Source: Aspergillus flavus (taxonomy: Eukaryota; Ascomycota; Eurotiomycetes; Eurotiales; Aspergillaceae). From it: 64,000 bases of DNA. A program made the translations under genes and the position numbers. The notes beneath the pieces are model-generated. The model did not search any database. It was not told where the DNA came from and saw only the letters and a list, made by a program, of their open reading frames with translations. The stretch lies in NCBI RefSeq assembly GCF_009017415.1, contig NC_092409.1:3162001-3226000 (forward strand), written 5' to 3'. Positions 33,020 through 43,933 of this stretch are shown here, piece after piece (positions within the stretch are counted from its first letter, which is position 1; every line of letters begins with the position of its first letter).

Positions 33020-34017
33020 ACTAAAAGCATAGATTGATAACTACTAGCTTTTTGTATATGTCGACTTCATGCTAATGAATTGATGTGAGGAATGATATAC
33101 TTTGAAATAGAGCATGTCTCGAAGTAACTAGCTCTGCCATGGGTGTTTTATAAACTCCGCCAATCGAATAGTTCACAAGCACTTGCAAAGTAGGGTGGAT
33201 CATCAGTACTGAGATTCACAAGCCAGGGGGATCCACCGTCCATGCTTTTCAGTTCTTCACTAAAATCATAGCTATGGGTGGATGGTTCTATTCTTAGTAG
33301 CGTATCGATAAGGCTGTTGTTCATTTTCTAAACTTGGCTTCCAGAAAGGTTGTGTGAGATAGACGTACAGCGCGCTAAATACTCGCAAATTCTGCATAAT
33401 GGTAAGAGTTAAGATCTACAAATGCTATGTACAGAGTAGTAAATATACGCCTTAGGCACCACGTTGATCAGCGTTGCCCAAGCACGTGATCCTGGGGGGA
33501 TCCGCGCCGACAAAAGAACCGTCGGAAGAACAGGTGGAATAAGTGAGATTGTCGAGAGAAGGGAGCGCATGAAGCTGCGCGGTTTCGTTGCTCGCTCTTT
33601 GTCCTTGTCATTGAATTTTCTAGCTTTCTTGCCGAATAGATCTTGTTTCCTCGCTCGCACCTGTTTTTCGACTGGGGCTTGTTAGATCTTCAATCTCGTT
33701 GTCGTGTGTACTCTAGCGTCTGCAATCCGTGTTTGCCCCTTTGGTGGCATCGTTGCAAAACACCCCCGATTCCTAATTACTCTATACGCCCGCACTTGGC
33801 GAGATTTACGAACTTGCATCGCACTTTTACATTTAGAACTTCCCGTTGTCCCCGACAGCAGCGTTCCGTCTGCGATTCTGGCCTCCTCCGACCTCGAATT
33901 TCGGTGAATCGCCTCTGACGCTTGTTGCTTATATTTTGCGCGCATTCCGGGAACGGCCAATTGCTTTACTCACGAGGCACTACATCTATTTGGTTAAACC
34001 GTTCTTGCGAAATCAAT
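33020..34017. other. Spacer and leader upstream of the rhomboid gene
   Basis: About 1 kb. The first half is AT-rich. From about 33560 it becomes C/T-rich (many CTCGC and TTTGTC stretches) and probably holds the RbdB leader. Frames at 33643-33918 and 33682-33960 show no recognisable content. Confidence 0.45.
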
Positions 34018-35113
34018 ATGGCTACTCCCGCCGCGTTACCGCCGCTTCCCTTTAACCCTGCGAGGGTACGGTCGTATCTTCTTCGTTTGCCTCTCTTTAC
34101 ACGGCTTGTGGTGCTGGCAATTATCGTCTTTTGGCTTCTTGAGTTACAAACAGTATGGAGTGTGGTGCAATGGGGTGCTTTGGCGCCGGATGAGATTGGT
34201 TTCGGCAGCAGTATGTACCCTTGACGGAGGATTATGGCCATGCATCGTTCTGACGCTATCATAGTGTATCGCCTCAACACCTATCCATTCATTCACAATG
34301 GCTTCTTCCATGCCTTTCTGAACTTGGTAGCACTTACGCCATTGGTCGAGCGGTTTGAAGCCGAGCATGGCACGTTGACTGCTGTTGCATTGTTTTTGGG
34401 GCGTAAGTCATACTCTGATTGCTAGAAATTGGGACCAGGTTTACTAACACTGACTGTTAATGTAGCTCTTTCTACATTCCCTGCAGGCCTCTACCTTCTG
34501 GTCGAGAAATTCCTTTTGCATAGAAATACCGCCGTACTTGGCGCAAGGTGAGTGTTATATCCTTCGGCCTTCCGGCTAGACAAGTCTAATAGAGCTTCAA
34601 GCGTTTGGGTATTCCTCCTATTGGGTACCGAAGCTATCAAGACCTTCAAGTCTCACCCGTACTTCAGGTATTTCCCAAGATGTCAAAGCCCACGCGTGTC
34701 ACGATTTGCTAATATAAACCTAGTCTCGGGAATTACAAGATCCCTACTTGGACATCGCCCTTGTTTGCGTGCATAGTTGTTTCGATCCTTATGTCTAATA
34801 CGAGCTTCCTTGGCCATTTGTGCGCTATTCTCATCGGCTATTTGTGTGAGTATCGCTTTCTTAGTCTTACGTTAGTTATTATACTAACCCTTTTACACTA
34901 GTCGGCCTTGGGTACCTCAAGGTGTTCGTCCCTCCCGAGAAGGTCCTAAGATGGATTGAAGGAAAACTGAACCTGTTGGGTCGGCTACCACACTATGTCT
35001 CTGTCGACCAAAAGACGTATGGCCGATATGGTGTGCTCCCCACAACGAATACTGTGGGCGAGAGAGGGACTCCTATGAGCTATTTGGGATCATCGCAGCG
35101 TCTGGGTCCCTGA
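34018..35113 (+). CDS. rbdB: Rhomboid intramembrane serine protease RbdB/Rbd2
   Basis: Exons 34018-34210, 34265-34402, 34466-34547, 34602-34667, 34724-34845 and 34902-35113; 270 residues. Rbd2/RbdB is a Golgi rhomboid; in fission yeast and Aspergillus it is required for cleavage of the SREBP transcription factor under low oxygen or sterol (established knowledge). Seen: six membrane segments, beginning FTRLVVLAIIVFWLLELQTV; the rhomboid motif FPFIHNGFFHAFLN-like sequence (YPFIHNGFFHAFLN); the catalytic Ser in LGASVWVFLLLG; and the His in FLGHLCAILIGYLFGLGY. The cytosolic tail is short and ends SSQRLGP. All exon junctions fall inside conserved stretches and keep frame. Confidence 0.92.
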
Positions 35114-35552
35114 GACCATTGGCTGTTAACACTTATCGGGCTTCTATCTTACACTTCTTGTGCATATTTAAGTATTATAGTAATCATGTGTTATAGTAGT
35201 CTTGTGGGGGAGGAAGTTTTTTGGCTCATAAAATGCATTAGCGTTGTTTTTTGGCATGACGTGGAGTGAGTTGTGCAGATGGTCTTTAGCGGCCGACGTA
35301 AATAAATTAAGGTGCTGCGGAGTGGACTCCCAATGCTTTCGAGACTCCGCGGATACGACTAATGCGACCAACTCCCCGAATGTCTTGATTCGATGGCTTT
35401 AAAATGTAAGTTGCTGCATGCTTGCAGTGTGCCAGTTAAGCTACATCAGCTAGGCTCCACTTCCACCATCATCCTCCTTCCTCTATCCGACTTACCCCAG
35501 ATTCTACTATCGCAAAGGACAACTCAGAGTAAACCAAGCTGATTGAAGACCA
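35114..35552. other. Spacer between RbdB and GAA1
   Basis: This 439-base stretch carries the RbdB 3' end and the GAA1 promoter. A C/T-rich run (about 35456-35500) precedes the start. No gene is seen. Confidence 0.45.
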
Positions 35553-37618
35553 ATGACAGCCGCAATCCGCAAATTGCGGAATAATCCCCATTTCCTTTTC
35601 GTGCATTTACCGCACATCCTCTCGTTTCTATGCGTCCTCGCTGGAGTCGTCTGGCTTCTCCTCCTCCCCCTCAATGACTACTCCCGTCAAACGTACATCT
35701 CCGAAAACGCGCTTCTTCCCGGCCAAGTCCATGCCTATTTCTCCGGCAGTGAGCAGAACATCTTTCGCGGATACAGGAAGGAGCTAGAGGGTCTTTTACC
35801 CAATGGAGCTCCAGGGGAGGGACCGGAAAGGAATGATATTGAATTGACGCCGGAGTATGTTTTAGGTCCTGCTTGTGATGTGTACCTACACCCTGTGCTA
35901 ATTTGAGCTCTCTACTAGGATCTCGGATAAGATACAGTCGGTTCTCAGAGCTTCCGGCTTGAAAGTCGCGACGCAGAAATACGAATACACTTCCGCGGGG
36001 ATCACGCATCAGGGACAGAACGTTTATGCCATCATTCAGGCGCCGCGGGGCGATGCGACGGAGGCAATTGTGCTGGTTACGGCTTGGAAGACAGCTGATG
36101 GGGAACTGAATCTGAATGGCGTTACCCTTGCGCTGACGCTGGCAAGATACTTCAAACGTGGGTTGCTTTTTCTTGACACTTGTAGCAAGGGTCATAGCTG
36201 ATTGTTTCCAGGATGGTCTCTATGGTCGAAAGATATCATATTCCTGATCACGCCTGACAGCAAATCGGGGACGCAAGCGTGGATTGACGCATACCATGAC
36301 ATGCAGCCGCCATCTGTCCAGCCGCTGCCGTTGAAGAGTGGTGCATTGCAGGGAGGTCTGGTGGTGGAATATCCCTTTGATCATCGGTTTGAATCGCTAC
36401 ATATTGTCTACGACGGTGTCAATGGCCAATTGCCGAATCTGGATTTGATCAATACGGCCGTGTCAATTGCCGGTGGTCAAATGGGTATCGGCGCCAATTT
36501 GCAGGAGATGTGGGACCACAATGATAGCTACGAAGCGCGTCTGCAAACTATCTTGAGAGGCATGGCTAAGCAGGGTTTCGGGTACGCCACTGGAGCGCAC
36601 AGTAGCTTCATGCCGTACCATATTGATGCTATCACACTGCAAACGAAAGGAGATGGCTGGCAGGATGAAATGGCCTTGGGCCGCACCGTGGAGAGTCTCT
36701 GTCGCAGCTTGAACAACCTCCTGGAACATTTGCACCAGAGTTTCTTCTTCTATCTGCTTATGCAGACCAACCGGTTTGTCAGTATCGGCACGTATCTGCC
36801 CAGCGCGATGCTGATCGCTGGCAACTTTACAATCATGGCTATTGCCCTGTGGCTACGGACTGGTTACTACATGGGCTCTAAGCCTCAGCCTTCAGTCCAA
36901 ACAGGTGCTTCCCAGGATGAGAAAAAGGAACAAGCAGCAAGCTCCCAGGACAAGAGCAAAACGGAGGCGACAAATGTGGAACAAAAGAGTGACGCCAACA
37001 GCATCATCGAACGACAGCTGGCACTCCCACTCAGCTTTGTTGTCGGCCTTCATCTATTGGGCCTGGTTCCTCTGTTCATCTTCAACAATCTTTCCTACAA
37101 GGTCAGTCACATCTTCCCATCATCACCATCCTATATTCTCTGACAAATAATAGTACTTCACAACCGCTACCTACACCTTCATCGTAGTCGACTTCGTCCT
37201 TCCGCTACTCCTTGCAGTCTTACTTACCCAAGGATTCACTCCCAAGCCCCGGCAATACCTCCTTATGAAATCCTTCTCCCTCCTCCTCCTTGGTCTCTTC
37301 CTTTCCACTCTGGCTACCCTGAACTTCTCGCTCTCATTCATGATCGGCTTGCTCTGCACTCCCCTCAGCTTCGTCAACCGCGTCAGTCCTTCCACCAGTG
37401 CACCTATCCGGTACGCACTCGCCTTTATCGGACTCGTGCTCCTGAATCTTCTTTCGCCCCCTGTCGTCCTCCTCGGGGGCTGCTGGTATACCGGGGTATC
37501 AGTGGAGACTATTCTAACACAAGCTGCGTTCGGATGGGACGTCTGGGGAATGTGGACACAGGTAGTTGTATGGTGTGTCTGGTGGCCAGCGTGGATGATC
37601 GGATGCGCCCTGTTCTGA
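35553..37618 (+). CDS. gaa1: GPI transamidase component Gaa1
   Basis: Exons 35553-35854, 35919-36157, 36212-37101 and 37154-37618; 631 residues. Gaa1 is an ER membrane subunit of the transamidase that attaches GPI anchors to proteins. The first membrane segment (HILSFLCVLAGVVWLLLLPL) is followed by a large lumenal domain related to M28 peptidases (NVYAIIQAPRGDATEAIVLV; LITPDSKSGTQAWIDAYHDM; HSSFMPYHIDAITLQTKG), then several C-terminal membrane segments (PLLLAVLLTQGF; SFSLLLLGLFLSTLATLNFS) ending WMIGCALF. A charged Gln/Lys/Glu-rich loop (~450-490) separates the membrane segments. Length and layout fit the family. Confidence 0.94.
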
Positions 37619-37728
37619 AGAAGCTCCAATTGATATACCATAGTTCGACTCTATATGAACCAGACAAGAAACAAACACTGTAAATTAAACCTCCATATCA
37701 ACCACCATCCCACAGAAATTCCAAACCA

Positions 37729-37730
<2 letters not shown>

Positions 37731-37760
<30 letters not shown>
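37731..37760 (+). repeat. Homopolymer run of 30 C
   Basis: An uninterrupted run of 30 C on the plus strand, between GAA1 and the convergent methyltransferase-like gene, 19 bases past the latter's stop codon. On the transcript of the minus-strand gene it would read as G30. The exact length is likely uncertain because homopolymers are error-prone in sequencing. Confidence 0.9.
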
Positions 37761-37779
37761 TACACCAAACACAATCCCC

Positions 37780-38337
37780 CTAAAAAGAACCAACCCTCCT
37801 AACAACCCCCAACATCTCAAACCCCTCCAACCCCCCCTCAACACCAACAACCCTCTCAACCCCAAACCCCCTCCCCTCAAAACACCCCACATAATCCCCC
37901 CAATCCGCCCTCGGCCCCAACCACAAAATAACCTCCACCATCCCCGTCTCCCCAAAACCCTCAATATACCGCTCCACCAACCTCGGCTCCCGCGGATAGA
38001 CAAACATCCACGCCTTCGCGCCGGGGACGCGCGAAGATAGGAGATCCCAGGTGCCCGAGACAACGTGCATGTCTTGTTCGGCGATGTAGCGGTTCACGGT
38101 GGGGTTTACTTCGACGCCTTCGATTTGGAGGGTGGGGGTGGTGTGGGTTAGGAGGGCTTCGAGGAGGCCGCTGCCGCTGCCGATTGAGAGGGTGTAGTTT
38201 GGTTTTTTGGGGAGGAGGGTTGTTAGGGTTGAAAGGAGGGGGGTGGAGAGGGAGAGGCAGCAGGTTGGGAAGGCTTGGGGGGTTGTGGTTAGTTGGGTGG
38301 TGAGGTTTTGGAGGGTGGTTTCTGGGTCTTCGTCCAT
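37780..38337 (-). CDS. Small methyltransferase-like Rossmann protein, function unknown
   Basis: Single exon; 185 residues from the ATG at 38337 (MDEDPETTLQNLTTQL). The frame is open upstream to 38499, but that part is Gln/Asn/Lys/Pro-rich and looks like leader sequence. Seen: a glycine-rich loop YTLSIGSGSGLLEALLT followed, at the right distance, by an acidic strand end IEGVEVNPTVNRYI, as in SAM-binding Rossmann folds. The rest (WMFVYPREPRLVERYIEGFG; EVILWLGPRADW) is compatible with a class I methyltransferase, but no catalytic motif is clear. The coding strand is strongly C-rich in the first half and G-rich in the second half, unlike neighbouring genes. Convergent with GAA1. Confidence 0.7.
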   Translation of the reverse strand: MDEDPETTLQNLTTQLTTTPQAFPTCCLSLSTPLLSTLTTLLPKKPNYTLSIGSGSGLLEALLTHTTPTLQIEGVEVNPTVNRYIAEQDMHVVSGTWDLLSSRVPGAKAWMFVYPREPRLVERYIEGFGETGMVEVILWLGPRADWGDYVGCFEGRGFGVERVVGVEGGLEGFEMLGVVRRVGSF

Positions 38338-38609
38338 TGTTTTTTTGGTTTTTTGCTTTGCTTTGGGTTGTTGTGGGTTCGTTTTGTTTTGGGGATGGGA
38401 GTGTAGATGGTTGGATGGTGGATGTATGATTGAGGATTGAGATTGTGTGGAGGTGAGAAAGTCGGAGGTGAAAATTCTGCATGATTTCATATGTTTCAAT
38501 TATGGGTGTCAAGTCTAATATTCATTCGTACATATAACCCCAAGTGCTACTCTTGTAGTACCCTTTTACGTCAAGCATTTGATGAGGAAAAACGACAATC
38601 AAACATAGC

Positions 38610-39879
38610 TCATGCAGCCCACACATCCTTGCCAACACCCTCGATCCAGTGACCCAGTTGGTTGACGCCTGCGTCCCAGTCCTTCAGTCTATTCCGCATA
38701 CCTTCAATCTGGGTCATATCCAGAACCTTCGGCTGCACCCAGTTGATCTGCGCGACTCCAGCCACCTGGTCGATGGCGCCCTTCAGCAGACCCAAAGACA
38801 AAGCCTTCATGATCAAATGTTCGATCTCCTCGGGCTTCACCTTCGTCTCGGAAGAGATGGCTTCGAAAGTCAGGTTCCGGTCATGCGGGGGTCTGCGGAA
38901 GACCATCTCCGTGAGGGCCGAGAGGGAGATCTTCTGGTAGAGGAAGAAACGATGTTGTTCTAGGAGTTGGTTCTTAGAGATGTTACCGGCCAGGACGTCA
39001 TAGGCAGTGAGGTCGCCGCGGTTGAAGGCGAAGAGGAGGTCGCGGAGCCAGCTGTGGGGGGTCTCGGTGAGGGAGTCCAGAATTGGATGCAAGAGTAGTT
39101 CACCAAAGTTGTAGATAGAGTCGGAGACGAGAGCGGCGACACTGAGATTGTATGCGCGAGAGACGCGCTCAGATTCGCTAATATCCTCTAAGTTGATGCA
39201 GGCGAGGTAGAGGAGGGCGTTCTTATAGAAAGAGGCAAATTCTTGTTTTTTCTAGGCGTGCTCTGTTAGTCTAGTTGATGATAAATTCGGCTTATATGTG
39301 ACACATACATGGTAATAGTCAGCGTTGACTTTATAGAAGGAGGCGTGAACGACGGTCTCGACCGAGTCGAAGTTATCCAGGACCTTCTGACACGTTCCCA
39401 GATCTTTCTGTGCTCCATCCAAGTCGTTGAGCCGCTGCTTGACATTGGCGACGTCCGCAAGGGCATAGATGTAAGCTTCTTGTGTGTCGGGCTTGTTCAC
39501 TTTGTCGGCGAGGGATGTGAGGAAAGAGAGGCGTTCTTTGTCATCTGGTAGGTAATGATTTAGTACCGCTATCTAATCTGGGAGATAAGGCGAAACGAAT
39601 TCAGGGCATACCTGCACATTCTGTCGATGCCATCAACCCCAACGAGACGAACTTCAGCTGGTTGATCTTGTCGGCGAAGCTGAGCACGAAGGCCTTGAAT
39701 ATCGGTAACCGTTGAGGAGCACTCTCTGGAAGGCGAAAGAATTCAATCAAGGAGTCGGTAAGCTGGTGCCATAATTTCCGCTCCCAGTAGTCTTCGAAGG
39801 TGAGGAAGTAGGCCTGGCATTGTTCGGGAGCTTGCTGCAGCTGGTCCGCCAGAAAGTCGGAGATCTTCTGGTTCTCCAT
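38610..39879 (-). CDS. rpn9: 26S proteasome lid subunit Rpn9
   Basis: Exons 39612-39879, 39309-39544 and 38610-39251; 381 residues. Rpn9 (human PSMD13) is a PCI-domain subunit of the 19S regulatory particle. The N-terminal helical repeats include YFLTFEDYWERKLWHQLTDS and QEAYIYALADVANVKQRLND. The C-terminal PCI/winged-helix part includes FFLYQKISLSALTEMVF, FEAISSETKVKPEEIEHLIM and KALSLGLLKGAIDQVAGVAQ. It ends LGHWIEGVGKDVWAA. Full length, both introns GT-AG. It is divergent from the methyltransferase gene at 40541. Confidence 0.94.
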
Positions 39880-40540
39880 CGCGGGGAGAGCAGGGGCTGT
39901 GAAACGGAGTCGTGTAAATCAGATGGTGAATTACTAGCAAGTACCAGAGCTTGGCGCTGTCAGTTAAGGTAGGCAGGTGCGAGAAGAAAGGCTACAAGGC
40001 AAAGAATAAGGTAGCAGCAGCTGATGACGATGGATGAGTGGATGGAGAAGTGGAGCGAAGCTCACTCAAGGCGGTGTCTTTGCACCGCCCGAGCACATGA
40101 CATCGAAGGATAGTACTAGTCCTATGTGATAGAGGTCCAGATTCGTCCAATTGTCACTTTTTCACAGTATACGATTCCAGACATACGTGCTTTAACTCAT
40201 AATGAACAACGACTTGAATTCATTGGTTGAACTATTCATAGAACTCTTCCAGGCTCCAGCGTAGCTTACTCCTGTGGCTAGCCGTGACTTAGCGGTATAG
40301 AAGTATCCGATATGTCTCCGAAAGGGCCATAGAGAGACCAACAAGAGGCCATGAACCTTGTCAGAGCTTCCTTCTGGAGTGCCATTGCTCAACATAAATA
40401 CGGCGTGTTTCCCTCTGTTCATTTTATTCTGTTCTTCAATCACCATCTCTCAACTCATCGAATTATATTGATCAGCACCCAAGACAACTTCAGCATACCA
40501 CTTATCTAGAGAACAACCATTAAGATACAACTCAATAGCC
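39880..40540. promoter_or_regulatory. Divergent promoter of RPN9 and a methyltransferase gene
   Basis: A 661-base region between two starts. I saw no convincing proteasome-associated element (GGTGGCAAA type) in either orientation. Frames here (for example 40192-40446, minus) have no recognised content. Confidence 0.35.
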
Positions 40541-41396
40541 ATGTCCGAGTTTACCGAAAAGAACAAAGAGGTCTGGGGGTAAGGTCTTCTTTCCTTATAT
40601 ATGAGAATCGTGGCTCACAATACATAGCAACTTGGCCAAGACTTACAAAACCCGGTTCGAAAAGGGCACAAAGTTGATCTACCGCCTGACTCAGGAAAAG
40701 CGCCTTTGGGGTAGTGACGTTTGGACTGACACCGAAGCCGGGCAAGGCAAAGAGATCAAGGTGTTGGAATATGCATGTGGCCCTGGCGTTGTATCTACGG
40801 TCAGTCTATTGTCTCCGCTGGTCTGTGTCGTTTACAGACCGTAGTCGTGTAAGACATGCTAACGTATTCCGAAGGCATTGGCGCCATTCGCCACCAAAGT
40901 CGTTGGCATAGACGTCGCGGACGGCATGGTTGACGAGTACAATGCTAGCGCTCGTGAGGCCGGTTTTGAAGACAAAATGATTGGCTTTAAAGGTGACCTT
41001 CTGGCCGAACCAATGCCAGAGGAATTCTCAAGGCCAGAGTATTCCGATTTCGATGTTGCATTTGTGAGCATGGCCCTTCATCATTTCGAAAAGCCGGACC
41101 TGGCCATGAAGCGTCTCGGGGAACGACTGAAGAAGGGTGGTGTATGTCTGATAATCGACGTACTTCCACATGGCAAGCATGACCACAATGCCCATGAAAT
41201 GCACAACCCCGACCATGAAACCACGCACACAATCAAGACTCATGGTTTTACCTTGGAGGATATGCGCAAGCTGTATGAAACTGCAGGGCTTGGAGGAGGG
41301 TTTGACTATCAAGTCATTGAAGAGCCGCTGGTGTTCGAGAGAGATGGAAAGGCAATCTCCAAGACTATCTTCATCGCCCGGGGCCAGCGCCAGTAA
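40541..41396 (+). CDS. Class I SAM-dependent methyltransferase (type 11/12)
   Basis: Exons 40541-40578, 40628-40799 and 40875-41396; 243 residues. Seen: SAM motif I VLEYACGPGVVSTALAPF, motif II acid at VVGIDVADGMVDEY, motif IV DVAFVSMALHHFEKP and motif post-III VCLIIDVLPHGKH. A His/Asp-rich insert follows (DHNAHEMHNPDHETTHTIKT) before the last strand pair. The family methylates small molecules; the substrate cannot be told, and nearby genes do not form a biosynthetic cluster. The second intron keeps the VST|ALAPF junction in frame. Confidence 0.88.
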
Positions 41397-42079
41397 ACTC
41401 TAATCTTTGGGGGGATATGCAATCTGACTATGCATGGTAACGAGACACGACTACTGTATGTTAGACTCTGAGCTATACATATAATAATAGACTTGTGCAT
41501 TTGATCGATTGTGGCTGCAGACTGTATACTCAGTCAGGTAAAGTCAGCTGTGTATATTTTTAGCAAAATCTTTGGTTCTCAGTGCATAAAAAGATCTGGG
41601 ACAGCTATGAAAAGAGTGTAAAGTTGTGGACGTTGGATGATGTGCTGTAGTAGTGATGGCCCGGGCAACAGCATCCAATCATATTTCAGGAATAGTCAGA
41701 CACAATCGAGGCAGGTTTGTAGTTACACGCCTTCTGGAGATGAGAACAGAAAGATTGTTTGCCAGTTTCAAAGCGAGACAGCATGCTTTTACGTCGGCAA
41801 TACCATTGACACCAAATGCAATGTGTAAATGGCAAACAAAAGCGTTGAAAGTGAAGTGGTAATGTGCCAGGTAGGTCCAGGTGCTGTCCGAATCGGGACT
41901 AGTGCATAGGTCCCGTGCCGGCAGTTTGCGTTCTCCAGCACGACAATCGACAAGTTCAGCATCAAGCACGAGATCGCCTGCTGAGCGTTGCTCTCCCCAT
42001 TCGCTTTTTCTTGCCCCACGAAACACCGATCCGGACGCAATTCGGTGGTCTCATCTTAATTCAGAGCTGAAGAGAGACC
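41397..42079. other. Spacer between methyltransferase and NUO40 genes
   Basis: This 683-base stretch has no coding signal; frames at 41637-41862 and 41679-42040 look random. The last 150 bases are the promoter and leader of the complex I gene. Confidence 0.45.
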
Positions 42080-43658
42080 ATGCAGAAGTGCCGGGCCGTC
42101 AATTCCGCCTTGGGCTCGAGGGCATTTGCCCCCGCCCCCAAGGTCCAACAAGTTCAGCGCCGGAATCTCCAAGATGTCGCGATCACTAGAACCGGAAAGC
42201 CGATCCTGAAGGTCCAGGGTGGACGGTAAGTCCATTGCGTTGAAGCTGTGCAGGTGTATGGTGGCTAATTGACGCTCTTACAGGTCGTCTCTTGGAGGTA
42301 CTTGGCCCGTTTTCCGATCGTCGCATTGCCCTCAGAAGTTCTAATTGGAATTGTGCTCTAGGTCACACCGCCACTGTCTTCGGTGCTACTGGTTTCCTCG
42401 GTCGTTACATTGTCAACAGGCTCGGTAGGTCAACGGCTGGTTCGCAGCAAGTATGGAAGCTGACGGCGTCCAGCTTCGCAGGGATGCACGGTCGTTGTTC
42501 CCTACCGTGAGGAGATGACCAAGAGACATCTGAAGGTCACTGGTGATCTCGGAAGGGTCAACTTCCTGGTACAGTACCCGCACCAATCTTTAACGGCGGC
42601 CATTTCGACTAATCTGTGGTAGGAATATGACCTGCGCAACACCCAGTCGATCGAGGAGAGTGTCCGTCATTCCGATATTGTTTACAACCTTGTCGGTCGC
42701 CAGTATCCTACTAAGTTAGTGACAAATCAACAGGATGGCTCGAACAGCTACTAATAACATGCAGGAACTTTTCCTATACCGACGTACACGTCGACGGTAC
42801 AGAGCGCATCGTTGAGGCTGTCGCCAAGTATGATGTTGACCGATACATCCACGTCTCTTCCTACAACGCCAGCAGGGACTCTCCTTCCGAGTTCTTCGCC
42901 ACTAAGGTCCGTTTTTCAAACCATAACATGTCAGCATTCTGCTAAGCTGACCTATATAGGCCTGGGGAGAGGAAGTTGCCCGTTCCATTTACCCCGAGAC
43001 CACCATTGTCCGCCCTGCTCCCATGTTCGGTTTCGAGGATAACCTGCTCCACAAGCTTGCTAAGGTTACCAACCTCCTTACCTCCAACCACATGCAGGAG
43101 CGCTACTGGCCCGTTCACGTGAGCTACGTCTGATCCGTCTGCATTGGATACGATGCTGATTCAAATAGGCCCCCGATGTTGGCAATGCTCTGGAGCGTAT
43201 GCTTCACGATGACTCCACTGCTGGTCAGACTTTCGAGCTTTACGGTCCCAAGGAATACTCTACTGCCGAGATTGCCGAGCTGGTTGACCGTGAAATCGTC
43301 AAGCACCGCCGTCACATCAACGTTCCCAAGCCGATCTTGAAGCCTGTGGCCCACTACCTAAACAAGCTGCTCTGGTGGCCCATTATCTCGCCTGACGAGG
43401 TTGAGCGGGAGTTCATTGACCAGGTGATCGACCCCAATGCTAAGACCTTCAAGGACTTGGGCATTGAACCTGTTGATCTGGCCACCCTTACTTTCCACTA
43501 CCTGGTAAGCACTCTACAGCAGCCTCGATGGTTCCTACCGTGTACTAATAGTTGCATAGTTGGGTTACCGTAGCGCTTCGTACTACGATCTGCCTCCGGC
43601 CACGGAGCGGGAGAGACAGGAGGAGAAGAAGTATCTGCACGTCTTGGACGACCAGTAG
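42080..43658 (+). CDS. nuo40: Mitochondrial NADH:ubiquinone oxidoreductase 40 kDa subunit (NDUFA9 type)
   Basis: Exons 42080-42225, 42284-42297, 42362-42424, 42474-42568, 42623-42714, 42765-42906, 42960-43118, 43169-43504 and 43560-43658; 381 residues. It is an accessory subunit of respiratory complex I with a short-chain-dehydrogenase fold that binds NADPH structurally. The N-terminus (MQKCRAVNSALGSRAFAPAP) is a mitochondrial presequence. The nucleotide loop is TATVFGATGFLGRYIVNRL, followed by VVVPYREEMTKRHLKVTGDL, DIVYNLVGRQYPTKNFSYTD and YIHVSSYNASRDSPSEFFATK. Exon 2 has only 14 bases. For intron 3, the CAG before 42474 is the acceptor that keeps frame, not the CAG 8 bases downstream. Confidence 0.94.
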
Positions 43659-43933
43659 TCTGTGTTTCTTTACTGTACATAAGCTAGACATCCATTTCTT
43701 TTTCTTTTGTGCCAAATGAGTTTGTATGTGACAGTAATCGGACTCGACAGAGCTACTACCGAGGTTATTATCTAAAAGTCATACAAAAGTTCGTCCATAC
43801 GTAAATAATTCTAAACTAATCACCCCACTCCACTGTTAAATCCACCTCCGCACTTCTCTCCCAAACCCACCACCAAACATCAACACCCTCCAAAAAGAAA
43901 CACAATCAACGAAATAACAAACAAAAAGACAAA

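Noticed and set aside
37698..38063. Gly/Arg/Trp-rich frame of 121 codons on the minus strand
   Set aside because: It is produced by the C30 run and the C-rich plus strand and overlaps the better methyltransferase-like frame.
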